A stretch of DNA of 64,000 bases from Nocardioides faecalis (GTDB taxonomy: Bacteria; Actinomycetota; Actinomycetes; Propionibacteriales; Nocardioidaceae), in contig NZ_CP074406.1 in the NCBI RefSeq assembly GCF_018388425.1, positions 744,001 to 808,000 of the forward strand, given 5' to 3'. Numbering within the stretch: the first letter of the stretch is position 1; every line of letters starts with the position of its first letter. The notes under the pieces were generated by a model that saw only the letters and a program-made list of their open reading frames with translations, did no database searches and was not told the DNA's origin. A program made the translations under genes and the position numbers. This document shows positions 1 to 7,606 of the stretch, one piece after another.

Positions 1-1
1 G

Positions 2-1669
2 ATGGCGAAGCGTGGCTCTGGCAAGAAATCACCCAGCAACGAGGCCGACTACGTGGTGATCGGCTCCGGCAGCTCCGGGGCCATCGTGGCGGGCCGGCTG
101 GCCCAGTCCGGGGCGAGCGTGATCCTCCTGGAGGCCGGCCCCTCCGACGACAAGGGCTTCCATGGCTACTTCGCCAAGAAGCCCGGCATGATCGGGCCGA
201 TGCACTCCGAGCCCAAGCTCGAGCGCCTCTTCGACTGGGGCTACCGCTCCGTGCCGCAGCCGGGCCTCGACGGCCGCCGCATGCCCGCCCCCCGCGGCAA
301 GATCGGCGGTGGCTCGTCCTCGGTCAACGGCATGGTCTACGTGCGCGGCAACCGCGCCAACTACGACTCCTGGGCAGCCGAGGGCAACACCGGCTGGGAC
401 GCCGACTCCGTCAACGCCGCGTTCAAGCGCTACGAGGACTTCGAGGACGGCGAGAACGAGTACCGCGGCGCCGGCGGGCCGATCAAGATCACCCGCAACA
501 AGACGCCCCAGGAAGCCACGCTGCAGTTCATCCAGGCCACCGCCGACACCCTCGGCGTCAAGGTCCTCGACGACTACAACGCCGCCGAGCAGGAGGGCAT
601 CGGCCGGATGCAGCAGAACGCTGCCGACGGCCTGCGCTACTCCTCCACCCGCGGCTACGTGCACCACCTGAACCCGCCGACACTGGAGTTCCAGACCCAG
701 GTGCACGCGACCAAGATCGTGATCAAGGACGGTCGCGCCACCGGCGTCGAGGTCGTCGACACCGGCCGCCGCGGCGGCACCCACCGGTTCATCCGGGCCG
801 CCAAGGAGGTCATCGTCTCCGCCGGCTTCGCCAACACCCCGCAGCTGCTCATGCTCTCGGGCATCGGCCACGCCGACCACCTGGCCAGCGTCGGCATCGA
901 CTGCGTCGCGGACCTGCCGGTGGGTGACAACCTGCACGACCACCTGTTCCACCCGATGTCGTTCCACGTGCCGAGCGTCCTGTTCAAGGGCAACCCCTGG
1001 ACGTTCGCCAAGGGCGTGGCCCGCGACGTGATGAAGGGCGACTCCTTCCTCAACAACTCCGTGTTCGAGTCCGTCGGCTTCGTGCGCACCTCCAGCGCCA
1101 CCGACGTGCCCAACCTGCAGCTGCACGCGCTGCCGTGGACCTACCCGAGCCCGAACCAGGACGAGCCGGTGCGGCACATGCCCGACCCGCGGCCCGGCTT
1201 GACGGTCTTCTCCACGCTGATCTACCCGAAGAGCCGGGGCACCCTGCGGCTGGCCTCGGCCGACCCGATGGCCGCGCCGCTCATCGACTACGGCTTCTTC
1301 ACCGACCCCGCCGACGTCGAGGTGCTCGCGGAAGGCACCGAGATGATCCGCGAGATCATGGCGTCCGCGGCGTTCGGCGGCGGCGTCAAGTCCGAGATCC
1401 ACCCGGGCGCCGACATCCCCAACGGACCGGAGCTGCGCGTCGCGCTGCGCAACCGATCGACATCGGTCTATCACGGCGTCGGCACCTGTCGGATGGGCAT
1501 CGATGAGCGCGCCGTGGTCACTCCCGACCTCAAGGTCCGCGGCATCGAGGGCCTGCGGGTAGCCGACGCCTCGATCATGCCGTCGATCACCGGCGGCAAC
1601 ACCAACGCACCGTGCTACATGATCGGCGAGAAGGCAGCCGAGCTGATCCTGGGCGGGGTGAACTGGTGA
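2..1669 (+). CDS. GMC-family FAD-dependent alcohol oxidoreductase (choline dehydrogenase-like)
   Basis: The 555-residue protein has the standard GMC layout. The FAD-binding fingerprint VIGSGSSG lies near residue 19 with the ribose-binding LLEAG near 42. GMC signature 1 (GKIGGGSSSVNG) is at about 99-110 and signature 2 (SAGFANTPQLLMLSGIG) at about 274-290. The active-site His motif VYHGVGTCRMG is near 490 and the C-terminal GGNTNAPCYMIGEKAA near 530. Members oxidise primary alcohols to aldehydes with FAD. The stop overlaps the start of the downstream aldehyde dehydrogenase (GTGA), so the two are translationally coupled and probably oxidise an alcohol to an acid in sequence. Choline to betaine is one possibility, but no BetI-type regulator or transporter is visible, so the substrate is unknown. 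The ATG begins at base 2, so the ribosome site and promoter are outside the window. Confidence 0.9.
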   Translation: MAKRGSGKKSPSNEADYVVIGSGSSGAIVAGRLAQSGASVILLEAGPSDDKGFHGYFAKKPGMIGPMHSEPKLERLFDWGYRSVPQPGLDGRRMPAPRGKIGGGSSSVNGMVYVRGNRANYDSWAAEGNTGWDADSVNAAFKRYEDFEDGENEYRGAGGPIKITRNKTPQEATLQFIQATADTLGVKVLDDYNAAEQEGIGRMQQNAADGLRYSSTRGYVHHLNPPTLEFQTQVHATKIVIKDGRATGVEVVDTGRRGGTHRFIRAAKEVIVSAGFANTPQLLMLSGIGHADHLASVGIDCVADLPVGDNLHDHLFHPMSFHVPSVLFKGNPWTFAKGVARDVMKGDSFLNNSVFESVGFVRTSSATDVPNLQLHALPWTYPSPNQDEPVRHMPDPRPGLTVFSTLIYPKSRGTLRLASADPMAAPLIDYGFFTDPADVEVLAEGTEMIREIMASAAFGGGVKSEIHPGADIPNGPELRVALRNRSTSVYHGVGTCRMGIDERAVVTPDLKVRGIEGLRVADASIMPSITGGNTNAPCYMIGEKAAELILGGVNW

Positions 1670-3255
1670 CGGCCACCGACCCCCGCGTCCTGGGCATCGG
1701 CGCCGACGTACGACGCCCCGACTCGGTCACCGACGAGCTGCTGCAGCGCCTGGTCTCCCGGGTCCGGGGCAGCGGCTCGACCTGGGAGCTGACCGAGGTC
1801 TACACCGGCGAGACGCTGGTCGAGCTGCCGCAGTCCACCCCCGCCGACATCGAGGCCGCGTTCGCCGAGGCCCGCGCCGCGCAGGAGCTGTGGGCGCGGT
1901 GGCCGGTGGCGAAGCGGGTGGAGGTCTTCAAGCGGGCGCACACCCTGCTGGTCGACAACGCCCTGAAGGTCGCCGACCTGATCCAGGTCGAGTCCGGCAA
2001 GAACCGGCGGATGGCGATCGAGGAGACCTGCGACCCGCCGATGGTGATGAGCTATTACATCCGCCGCGCGGAGAAGCTGCTCAAGCCGAAGAAGCATGCC
2101 GGGCCGGTGCCGGTGGTCTCCGGGGCCACCGAGGTCCGGGTGCCCAAGGGCGTCGTCGGGATCATCGCTCCCTGGAACTTCCCGTTCGCCACCGGGCTCT
2201 CGGACGCGATCCCGGCGCTCATCGCCGGCAACGCGGTCGTGGTGAAGCCGGACAACAAGACCGCGCTCTCACCGCTGTTCGGCATCTCGCTGCTGGAGGA
2301 GGCCGGGCTGCCCAAGGGGCTGTTCCAGGTCGTGTGCGGTGAGGGCCCGGACGTCGGTCCCACGCTGATCGACAACGCCGACTACGTGATGTTCACCGGC
2401 TCCACCGCCACCGGACGGGTGATCGGCGAGCGGGCCGGGCGCAACCTGATCGGCGCCTGCCTCGAGCTCGGTGGCAAGAACCCGATGATCGTGCTCGACG
2501 ACGTGCCGGTCGAGGAGTGGGTGGAGAGCGCCTCCTTCGGAGTCTTCGGCAACACGGGCCAGATCTGCATGCACATCGAGCGGATCTACCTGCCCGAGAG
2601 CCGGTACGACGAGCTGAAGGCGGCCTTCGTGGAGCGCGCCGCCAACCTCAAGATCGGCGCGGCCTACGACTTCGGCCCGGAGATCGGCTCGCTGGTCTCG
2701 CCCGACCACTGCGAGCGGGTCGCCGCGCACGTCGAGGACGCCGTCGCCAAGGGCGCCACGGTGCTCACCGGCGGTCGGGCCCGGCCCGACATCGGTCCGG
2801 CGTTCTTCGAGCCGACCGTGCTGGAGGGCGTGACCACGGACATGGTGTGCGGGGTGACCGAGACGTTCGGCCCGGTGGTGGCGCTGCACCGCTACCGCAC
2901 CGTGGACGAGGCGATCAAGCTCGCCAACGACACCGACTACGGCCTGAACGCGTCGGTGTGGAGCGGCGACATCGCCCGCGCCGAGGCGGTCGCGGCCCGT
3001 ATCGAGTCCGGCAACGTCAACATCAACGACGCCCTCGCCACGGCGTACGCCTCCAAGGGCTCGCCCTCGGGCGGCGTCAAGCAGTCCGGTGTGGGTGCGC
3101 GCCACGGCGACCAGGGCCTGCTGAAGTACACCGACGCCAAGAACGTCGCGGTGCTCAAGAAGCAGGTCATGGGTGCCCGGCCGGGCCAGGACTACGGCGC
3201 GTACGTCGACCAGATGCTCAAGTCGCTGAAGCTGATGCGCAAGCTCGGTCGCTGA
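1666..3255 (+). CDS. NAD(P)-dependent aldehyde dehydrogenase (succinate-semialdehyde dehydrogenase-like)
   Basis: This is a full-length ALDH of 529 residues. It carries the cofactor-site IIAPWNFPF, the general-base Glu in LELGGKNP (about residue 267) and the nucleophilic Cys in NTGQICMHIER (about residue 300). A longer open frame begins at 1612, but the GTG at 1666 is preferred: it overlaps the GMC stop by four bases and has a GGGCGGGG stretch just upstream. The enzyme would oxidise the aldehyde made by the preceding GMC oxidoreductase. Resemblance to succinate-semialdehyde dehydrogenases is general and does not fix the substrate. A strong hairpin follows the stop. Confidence 0.9.
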   Translation: MTATDPRVLGIGADVRRPDSVTDELLQRLVSRVRGSGSTWELTEVYTGETLVELPQSTPADIEAAFAEARAAQELWARWPVAKRVEVFKRAHTLLVDNALKVADLIQVESGKNRRMAIEETCDPPMVMSYYIRRAEKLLKPKKHAGPVPVVSGATEVRVPKGVVGIIAPWNFPFATGLSDAIPALIAGNAVVVKPDNKTALSPLFGISLLEEAGLPKGLFQVVCGEGPDVGPTLIDNADYVMFTGSTATGRVIGERAGRNLIGACLELGGKNPMIVLDDVPVEEWVESASFGVFGNTGQICMHIERIYLPESRYDELKAAFVERAANLKIGAAYDFGPEIGSLVSPDHCERVAAHVEDAVAKGATVLTGGRARPDIGPAFFEPTVLEGVTTDMVCGVTETFGPVVALHRYRTVDEAIKLANDTDYGLNASVWSGDIARAEAVAARIESGNVNINDALATAYASKGSPSGGVKQSGVGARHGDQGLLKYTDAKNVAVLKKQVMGARPGQDYGAYVDQMLKSLKLMRKLGR

Positions 3256-3271
3256 CGACGGCGGAGGCGGA

Positions 3272-3319
3272 ACATGACGAGCGGCCGGCGGGGGAGTCCC
3301 CGCCGGCCGCTCGTCATGT
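3272..3319. terminator. Perfect 22-bp hairpin between convergent genes, probable bidirectional terminator
   Basis: The arms 3272-3293 and 3298-3319 are perfectly complementary around a 4-nt GAGT loop. The element lies between the aldehyde dehydrogenase stop (3255) and the convergent Hsp20 stop (3366). It has no T-tract, as is usual for high-GC actinobacteria. Confidence 0.75.
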
Positions 3320-3365
3320 GCAGTGGTGTGCGCCGGTGCGTGACCGGCGCTCCACCGGCACCGGC

Positions 3366-3809
3366 TCAGGCCTCGATGGCCTCCGGCTGCTCGGCCGGGG
3401 TGACGCCGGCCAGGTGGATCTTGCGCGGCTTGGCCTTCTCGGCGACCGGGATCGTCAGCCGCAGCACGCCACCCTCGTAGCCGGCCTCGATCCGGTCCAG
3501 GTCGAGGTTGTCGCCGAGGACGAGCTGGCGGGAGAACTGGCCGTGGGTGCGCTCCGAGGCCAGGCGCTGCCAGTCCCCGTTGCGGGTCATCCGCTCGGCG
3601 CGGACGGTCAGCACGTTGCGCTCGACGTCGATGTCGATGCTCTCCGGCGCGACGCCGGGCAGGTCGAACTCGAGCACGAACCTCTCGCCCTCGCGCCAGG
3701 CGTCCATCGCCATCACGGCGGGGCGGTTGGTGGTGCCGGTGGCCGAACCGAGGAGCTGGCCGGCGAGCCGGTCGAGGTCGCGGAACGGGTCGGTGGTGCG
3801 CAGCAACAT
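3366..3809 (-). CDS. Hsp20/alpha-crystallin family small heat shock protein
   Basis: The 147-residue ATP-independent holdase has an N-terminal arm ([13 protein letters not shown]) followed by the alpha-crystallin domain at about residues 35-130. The features visible are [15 protein letters not shown] and [18 protein letters not shown], the last being the end of the fold with the usual G-x-L motif. The ATG at 3809 follows a GGAGG ribosome site by eight bases. It is transcribed divergently from a MerR-type regulator, an arrangement common for stress regulators that control themselves and their neighbour. It protects unfolding cytoplasmic proteins during heat stress. Confidence 0.92.
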   Translation of the reverse strand: MLLRTTDPFRDLDRLAGQLLGSATGTTNRPAVMAMDAWREGERFVLEFDLPGVAPESIDIDVERNVLTVRAERMTRNGDWQRLASERTHGQFSRQLVLGDNLDLDRIEAGYEGGVLRLTIPVAEKAKPRKIHLAGVTPAEQPEAIEA

Positions 3810-3955
3810 CTGGACTTCCTCCTTCGGTGGGTGGGGTTTCGGCCGGGGTTGCGGCCGTTCGTAGATGTGTAACGCTTGTTATAGATAATCTGTTCCCGCA
3901 GATCAAGCCACGGGGCAGATCGCAACGGGGTGGATCGGGGTGGATCGGGGTGGAG
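3810..3955. promoter_or_regulatory. Divergent hsp20/merR regulatory region with short palindrome and 10-bp tandem repeat
   Basis: This region holds the only AT-rich patch nearby. It contains TAAC-GCTT-GTTA (about 3872-3883), a small palindrome next to the TATAGATAAT-like stretch that could be the promoter or MerR-type operator. Before the regulator start, the 10-bp unit TGGATCGGGG is repeated twice with a partial third copy (about 3927-3955). No classic HAIR (CTTGAGT-N7-ACTCAAG) box was seen. Confidence 0.4.
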
Positions 3956-4276
3956 ATGGCGAAGCCGACGACGGGGCGGACGGCGCGGCGTGAGGCGGGT
4001 CCGGAGCGCACCCATGGGGTCTTCGCGATCTCGGTTGCCGCCGAGATGACGTCGCTGCAGGTGCAGAACCTGCGCGTCTACGAACGCCGCGGTCTGCTCG
4101 CGCCCCAGCGCAGCGAAGGCGGCACCCGGCTCTACAGCCGGGCCGACATCGACACGTTGCACCGCATCCGCGACCTGCTCGCCGACGGGCTCAACATCGC
4201 CGGGATCGCCCGGGTGCTCGCGCTCGAGGCGGAGGTGGCCCGGCTGCGGGCCCGGCTCGAGCGGGCCGAGGGCTGA
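3956..4276 (+). CDS. MerR-family transcriptional regulator, possibly HspR-like
   Basis: The 106-residue protein has a MerR winged HTH (FAISVAAEMTSLQVQNLRVYERRG onward in the genome, then GGTRLYSRADI) at about residues 25-95. A short coiled coil (LALEAEVARLRARLERAEG) closes the protein for dimerisation, with no effector domain. This size and the divergent Hsp20 partner match HspR-type heat-shock repressors, but the HspR operator (HAIR) was not found, so the assignment is tentative. A longer frame from 3827 runs through the promoter, so the ATG at 3956, preceded by GTGGAG, is taken as the start. Confidence 0.8.
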   Translation: MAKPTTGRTARREAGPERTHGVFAISVAAEMTSLQVQNLRVYERRGLLAPQRSEGGTRLYSRADIDTLHRIRDLLADGLNIAGIARVLALEAEVARLRARLERAEG

Positions 4277-4301
4277 GTGGCCCGCTCGGGGCCGGGTGGG
4301 G

Positions 4302-5087
4302 TCAGGCCACCTGCAGGGAGCGCTTGGACAGCCCCATCCAGAAGCCGTCGACGACCTGCTCGCCCGGGACGCTCGCGTCGGTCGCGGCGCCGAGGGTGAC
4401 GAACAGCGGGCTGTAGTGCTCCACGGTGGGGTGGGCGTAGGGCATGCCGGGCGCCTTGTCGCGGAACGAGGCGAGCTCGTCGACGTCGCCGCGGGCCAGC
4501 GCTGCGCCGGCCCAGGCGTCGAAGTCCTGCGACCAGCCGGGTGCGGCGGCGTCGATGCGGAACTCCTTGAGGAACGGCAGCCCGTGGGTGAGGAAGCCGG
4601 AGCCGATGATCAGCACGCCCTCCTCGCGCAGCGGGCGCAACCGGCGGCCGATCTCCATCAGCCGGCCCGGGTCGTGGGTCGGCATCGACATCTGCAGCAC
4701 CGGGATGTCGCCGTGGGGGTACATGATCTTCAGCGGCACCCAGGCGCCGTGGTCCAGGCCGCGGGAGGTGTGCTGGTGCACGGGCTCGGTGCGCGGCATC
4801 ATCGCCGTGATGCGGGCGGCGAGCGCGGAGGAGTCCGGTGTCTCGTAGGTCATCTGGAAGTACTTCGGCGCGAACCCGCCGAAGTCGTAGACCAGCGGTG
4901 CGTGGTTGGCCGAGAGCGACAGTGGGGCCGACTCCCAGTGCGCGCTGACGATGAGGATCGCCTTGGGGCGCGGCAGGTCGCGAGCCCAGGCGGCCAGCTG
5001 GCCGGACCACACCGGGTCGTCGAGCAGCGGCGGCGCGCCGTGGCCGATGTAGAGGGCCGGCATCGGGTCGGTGCTGCGAGCGTCCAT
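4302..5087 (-). CDS. DODA-type extradiol ring-cleavage dioxygenase (LigB family, YgiD-like)
   Basis: The 261-residue protein belongs to the LigB superfamily of non-haem metal dioxygenases. Metal-binding histidines are visible in YIGHGAP near the N-terminus, SAHWESAP, GLDHGAWVPL and GSGFLTHGL. Such enzymes open catecholic rings such as DOPA; some bacterial members act on other catechols, so the substrate is open. A longer frame starts at 5141, but that would begin inside a clear promoter (-35 GTGACG, 17-nt spacer, -10 TATAGT). The ATG at 5087 with a GAGG ribosome site five bases away is therefore used. The gene stands alone between the MerR regulator and ung. Confidence 0.85.
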   Translation of the reverse strand: MDARSTDPMPALYIGHGAPPLLDDPVWSGQLAAWARDLPRPKAILIVSAHWESAPLSLSANHAPLVYDFGGFAPKYFQMTYETPDSSALAARITAMMPRTEPVHQHTSRGLDHGAWVPLKIMYPHGDIPVLQMSMPTHDPGRLMEIGRRLRPLREEGVLIIGSGFLTHGLPFLKEFRIDAAAPGWSQDFDAWAGAALARGDVDELASFRDKAPGMPYAHPTVEHYSPLFVTLGAATDASVPGEQVVDGFWMGLSKRSLQVA

Positions 5088-5100
5088 GTCCACCTCAAAG

Positions 5101-5141
5101 GTTGAATGCTCAACTATATTCCCGGAGGCGTGCTTCGTCAC
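5101..5141 (-). promoter_or_regulatory. Promoter of the DODA dioxygenase with overlapping MarR-like operator
   Basis: On the minus strand, -35 GTGACG (5136-5141) is separated by 17 nt from -10 TATAGT (5113-5118). The inverted repeat GTTGA-ATGC-TCAAC (5101-5114) overlaps the -10 and lies between it and the ribosome site, as expected for a repressor operator. The TTGA-N4-TCAA form resembles MarR-family sites, but no MarR gene is in this window. Confidence 0.65.
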
Positions 5142-5156
5142 TCCATCCTGGCCGGA

Positions 5157-5855
5157 TCAGGCGGGCAGCGACCAGTCCACCGGCTCGGCGCCGGCGTCGA
5201 GGAGCAGCTGGTTCACCCGGCTGAACGGGCGCGAGCCGAAGAACCCGCGGGACGCCGAGAGCGGGGAGGGGTGCGGCGACTCGACCGCCGGGATCGGCCC
5301 CAGGTGCCCTCGCAGGGAGCGCGCGGCGTTGCCCCACAGGATCGCGGCCAGCGGAGCGCCGGCCTCTGCACGTCGTACCAGGGCGGCGATGGCGCAGGCG
5401 GTGACGTGCTCCCACCCCTGGTTGCGGTGCGAGTTCGAGACGCCGGGCTGCACCGTCAGCACCCGGTTCAGCAACATCACGCCCTGGCTGGTCCACGCGG
5501 ACAGGTCGCCGTGCTCGGGCGGTACGACGCCCACGTCGTCGGCGAGCTCGCGGTAGATGTTGCGCAGGCTCGGCGGCAGCGGCCGCACGTGCCGCTCGAC
5601 GGCGAAGGCCAGGCCGATCGGGTGCGCCGGGTTCGGGTACGGGTCCTGTCCGACGACGAGCGCGCGCACGTCGGCCAGCGGCGCCCGGAACGCGCGGAAC
5701 ACGTGGTCGCCCGTCGGCTGGTAGTCGCGTCCGGCTGCCACCTCCGCGCGCAGGAACGCGCCGAGGGCATCGATGCGGTCCTCGACCGGCGTCAGCGCCT
5801 CGGCCCAGTCGGGGGCCATCAGGCCTCGATCCACCAGCTTCGACAGTGCGCTCAC
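5157..5855 (-). CDS. ung: Uracil-DNA glycosylase, family 1
   Basis: This enzyme removes uracil from DNA to start base-excision repair. The catalytic Asp motif is [17 protein letters not shown], with Pro where E. coli has His after GQDPY, a substitution also known in actinobacterial Ung. The C-terminal minor-groove loop is [21 protein letters not shown]. The family length (about 230 aa) is met. Two GTG starts are possible (5876 and 5855). The one at 5855 lies 8 nt after a TAGATT -10 box (5864-5869), consistent with a leaderless transcript, so it is preferred. Confidence 0.93.
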   Translation of the reverse strand: MSALSKLVDRGLMAPDWAEALTPVEDRIDALGAFLRAEVAAGRDYQPTGDHVFRAFRAPLADVRALVVGQDPYPNPAHPIGLAFAVERHVRPLPPSLRNIYRELADDVGVVPPEHGDLSAWTSQGVMLLNRVLTVQPGVSNSHRNQGWEHVTACAIAALVRRAEAGAPLAAILWGNAARSLRGHLGPIPAVESPHPSPLSASRGFFGSRPFSRVNQLLLDAGAEPVDWSLPA

Positions 5856-5876
5856 GGCCGCAGAATCTACGCGCAC

Positions 5877-6109
5877 CGCAGGCAGCGAGGCGTCCCTCTC
5901 CCTCCAAGGGACGCGCCGCCGCGCGTGCGTCAGCGCCTTCGCGTCGCCCGGCTCACCGGACCCCCGTGCGGCGCTCCGGTGACGGTGCGCGTGCGTGGGG
6001 GGGCTCCCTCCGGCGGGCTCGGGCTCCGCGTCGGCAAGGAAGAATCTAGGCGAGCCCGGCCGCTCGCGGATCGCGAGCCCGGCCCGAGTGCACTAGTCCT
6101 TCGGGACTA
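5877..6109. repeat. Intergenic segment with four consecutive hairpins
   Basis: Inverted repeats are: 5890-5896/5908-5914 (GCGTCCC, 7 bp); 5953-5960/5975-5982 (TCACCGGA, 8 bp); 6062-6068/6072-6078 (GCTCGCG, 3-nt loop); and 6094-6099/6104-6109 (TAGTCC with a TTCG tetraloop). The last overlaps the TAG stop of the PLP enzyme and is a likely terminator for that operon. The rest are unexplained. Confidence 0.5.
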
Positions 6110-7606
6110 CTCCGCGGAACCGACCGGACCGGCGGGCAGGGGCGCGGGACGCGCCAACCGGTCGAGGAACGCGACCAGCACGGCCTCGCGCAACCGCGCG
6201 GGAGCGGCGTCGAGCAGCGCGTTGACGCCGGCCATCCGCTCCGGCAGCACGGGGCCGCCCCCACCTCCGGCCGCGTCGCCGGTCGCGTCGCCGGTCTCGG
6301 TCAGCCCGCCCGCAGCCAGGAGGGCGTCGAGCTCCTCCTCGCCCAGCGTGGCGGGATCCAGCGCGGCGAGCAGCGCGACCACCTCGGGGTCCGCGACGAC
6401 GGGGCCCGCGGCGCGCGCCGCGGCCACCGCGTCGGTGAGCGCGGCTGAGAACGCGTCGGGGTCGGTGGTGGCGCTCACCGCCAGGTGCAGGGAGGCGGGC
6501 AGGTCACCGAAGGACATCTGCGGTTGCACGAACCAGCCGCGGGCCGCCATCTCGTCGCAGACGGTGAACACGTCGAGCGCCCCCTCGGCGGTGGCACCGA
6601 CGAGCGTGGAGTCGGGTTGCGCGACGAGCCGCAGCCCGTCCAGGCCGGCGATGCCGTCGGCGATCGCGTCGGTGGCTGCCAACGCGCGCCGGGTCAGCTC
6701 CAGGTAGCCGTCGTGCCCGATCGCGCGCACGGTCGCCCAGGCACCGGCGACCGGCCCGCCCGAGCGGGTGGACTGCAGCGTCGCGTTGAGCATCGTGTAG
6801 CCGGGCCAGCCGGCGTCGGCGAAGTACTGCGGCCGGCGCAGGGCCGGGGTGCGGTGCAGCAGGAGCGATGCTCCCTTGGGGGCGTAGGCGTACTTGTGCA
6901 GGTCGGTGGAGATCGAGGTGACGCCGGGCACCGCGAACGTCCACGGCGACACCTGCCGGCCCAGCCGGGCGGCATAGGGCAGCACCCAGCCGCCGATGCA
7001 GGCGTCCACGTGGCAGCGCACACCCGCGGCGGCCGCCGCGGCCGCGACCTCGGCCACCGGGTCGACGACCCCGTGCGCGTACGACGGCGCGCTGGCCACG
7101 ACGAGCACCGTGGTCTCGTCGATGGCGGCCGCCATCGCGGCCGGGTCCGCACGATGGTCGGCCGTGGTCGGCACCACCACCGCCCGCACCCCGAAGTAGT
7201 GCGCCGCCTTGTGGAACGCGGCGTGCGCGGTGTCGGGCAGCACCATGCTCGGCCGGGTCACGTCCGGGCGGGCGTCGCGGGCGCCCTGGACCGCGAGCAG
7301 GCAGGACTCGGTGCCGCCGGAGGTCAGCGTGCCGACCATGGTCTCGGGAGCGTCGAGGAGCTCGGCGGCGAAGGCGACCAGATCGTTCTCCATCGCCAGC
7401 AGGCTCGGGAAGGCGGTCGGGTCGAGGCCGTTGCTGCCGGCGAACGCGGCCACCGCCTCGCGGGCCAGCGCGTCGACCTCGGCCAGCCCGGCGTCGTACA
7501 CGTAGGCGAGGGTGCGCCCGCCGTGCACGGGCAGGTCGCCCTGGCGCAGCGCCGCGAGCCGGGCGCGCACCTCGTGTGCACCCAGGGGACCCGTGTGCGG
7601 ACTCAT
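6107..7606 (-). CDS. PLP-dependent decarboxylase/lyase, sphingosine-1-phosphate lyase-like (group II decarboxylase fold)
   Basis: The 499-residue fold-type I PLP enzyme carries TSGGTESCLLAV (phosphate loop, about residue 95), HVDACIGGWVLPY (cofactor Asp, about 197) and SISTDLHKYAYAPKG with the Schiff-base Lys (about 237). The Asp-Ala-Cys-x-Gly-Gly and His-Lys-Tyr motifs match S1P lyases more closely than glutamate decarboxylases. The reaction is probably either a C-C cleavage of a phosphorylated amino alcohol or a decarboxylation. A low-complexity, Gly/Ala-rich tail of about 70 residues extends beyond the fold. The ATG at 7606 overlaps the transporter stop (ATGA), which is preferred over the much longer open frame. 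Confidence 0.75.
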   Translation of the reverse strand: MSPHTGPLGAHEVRARLAALRQGDLPVHGGRTLAYVYDAGLAEVDALAREAVAAFAGSNGLDPTAFPSLLAMENDLVAFAAELLDAPETMVGTLTSGGTESCLLAVQGARDARPDVTRPSMVLPDTAHAAFHKAAHYFGVRAVVVPTTADHRADPAAMAAAIDETTVLVVASAPSYAHGVVDPVAEVAAAAAAAGVRCHVDACIGGWVLPYAARLGRQVSPWTFAVPGVTSISTDLHKYAYAPKGASLLLHRTPALRRPQYFADAGWPGYTMLNATLQSTRSGGPVAGAWATVRAIGHDGYLELTRRALAATDAIADGIAGLDGLRLVAQPDSTLVGATAEGALDVFTVCDEMAARGWFVQPQMSFGDLPASLHLAVSATTDPDAFSAALTDAVAAARAAGPVVADPEVVALLAALDPATLGEEELDALLAAGGLTETGDATGDAAGGGGGPVLPERMAGVNALLDAAPARLREAVLVAFLDRLARPAPLPAGPVGSAE

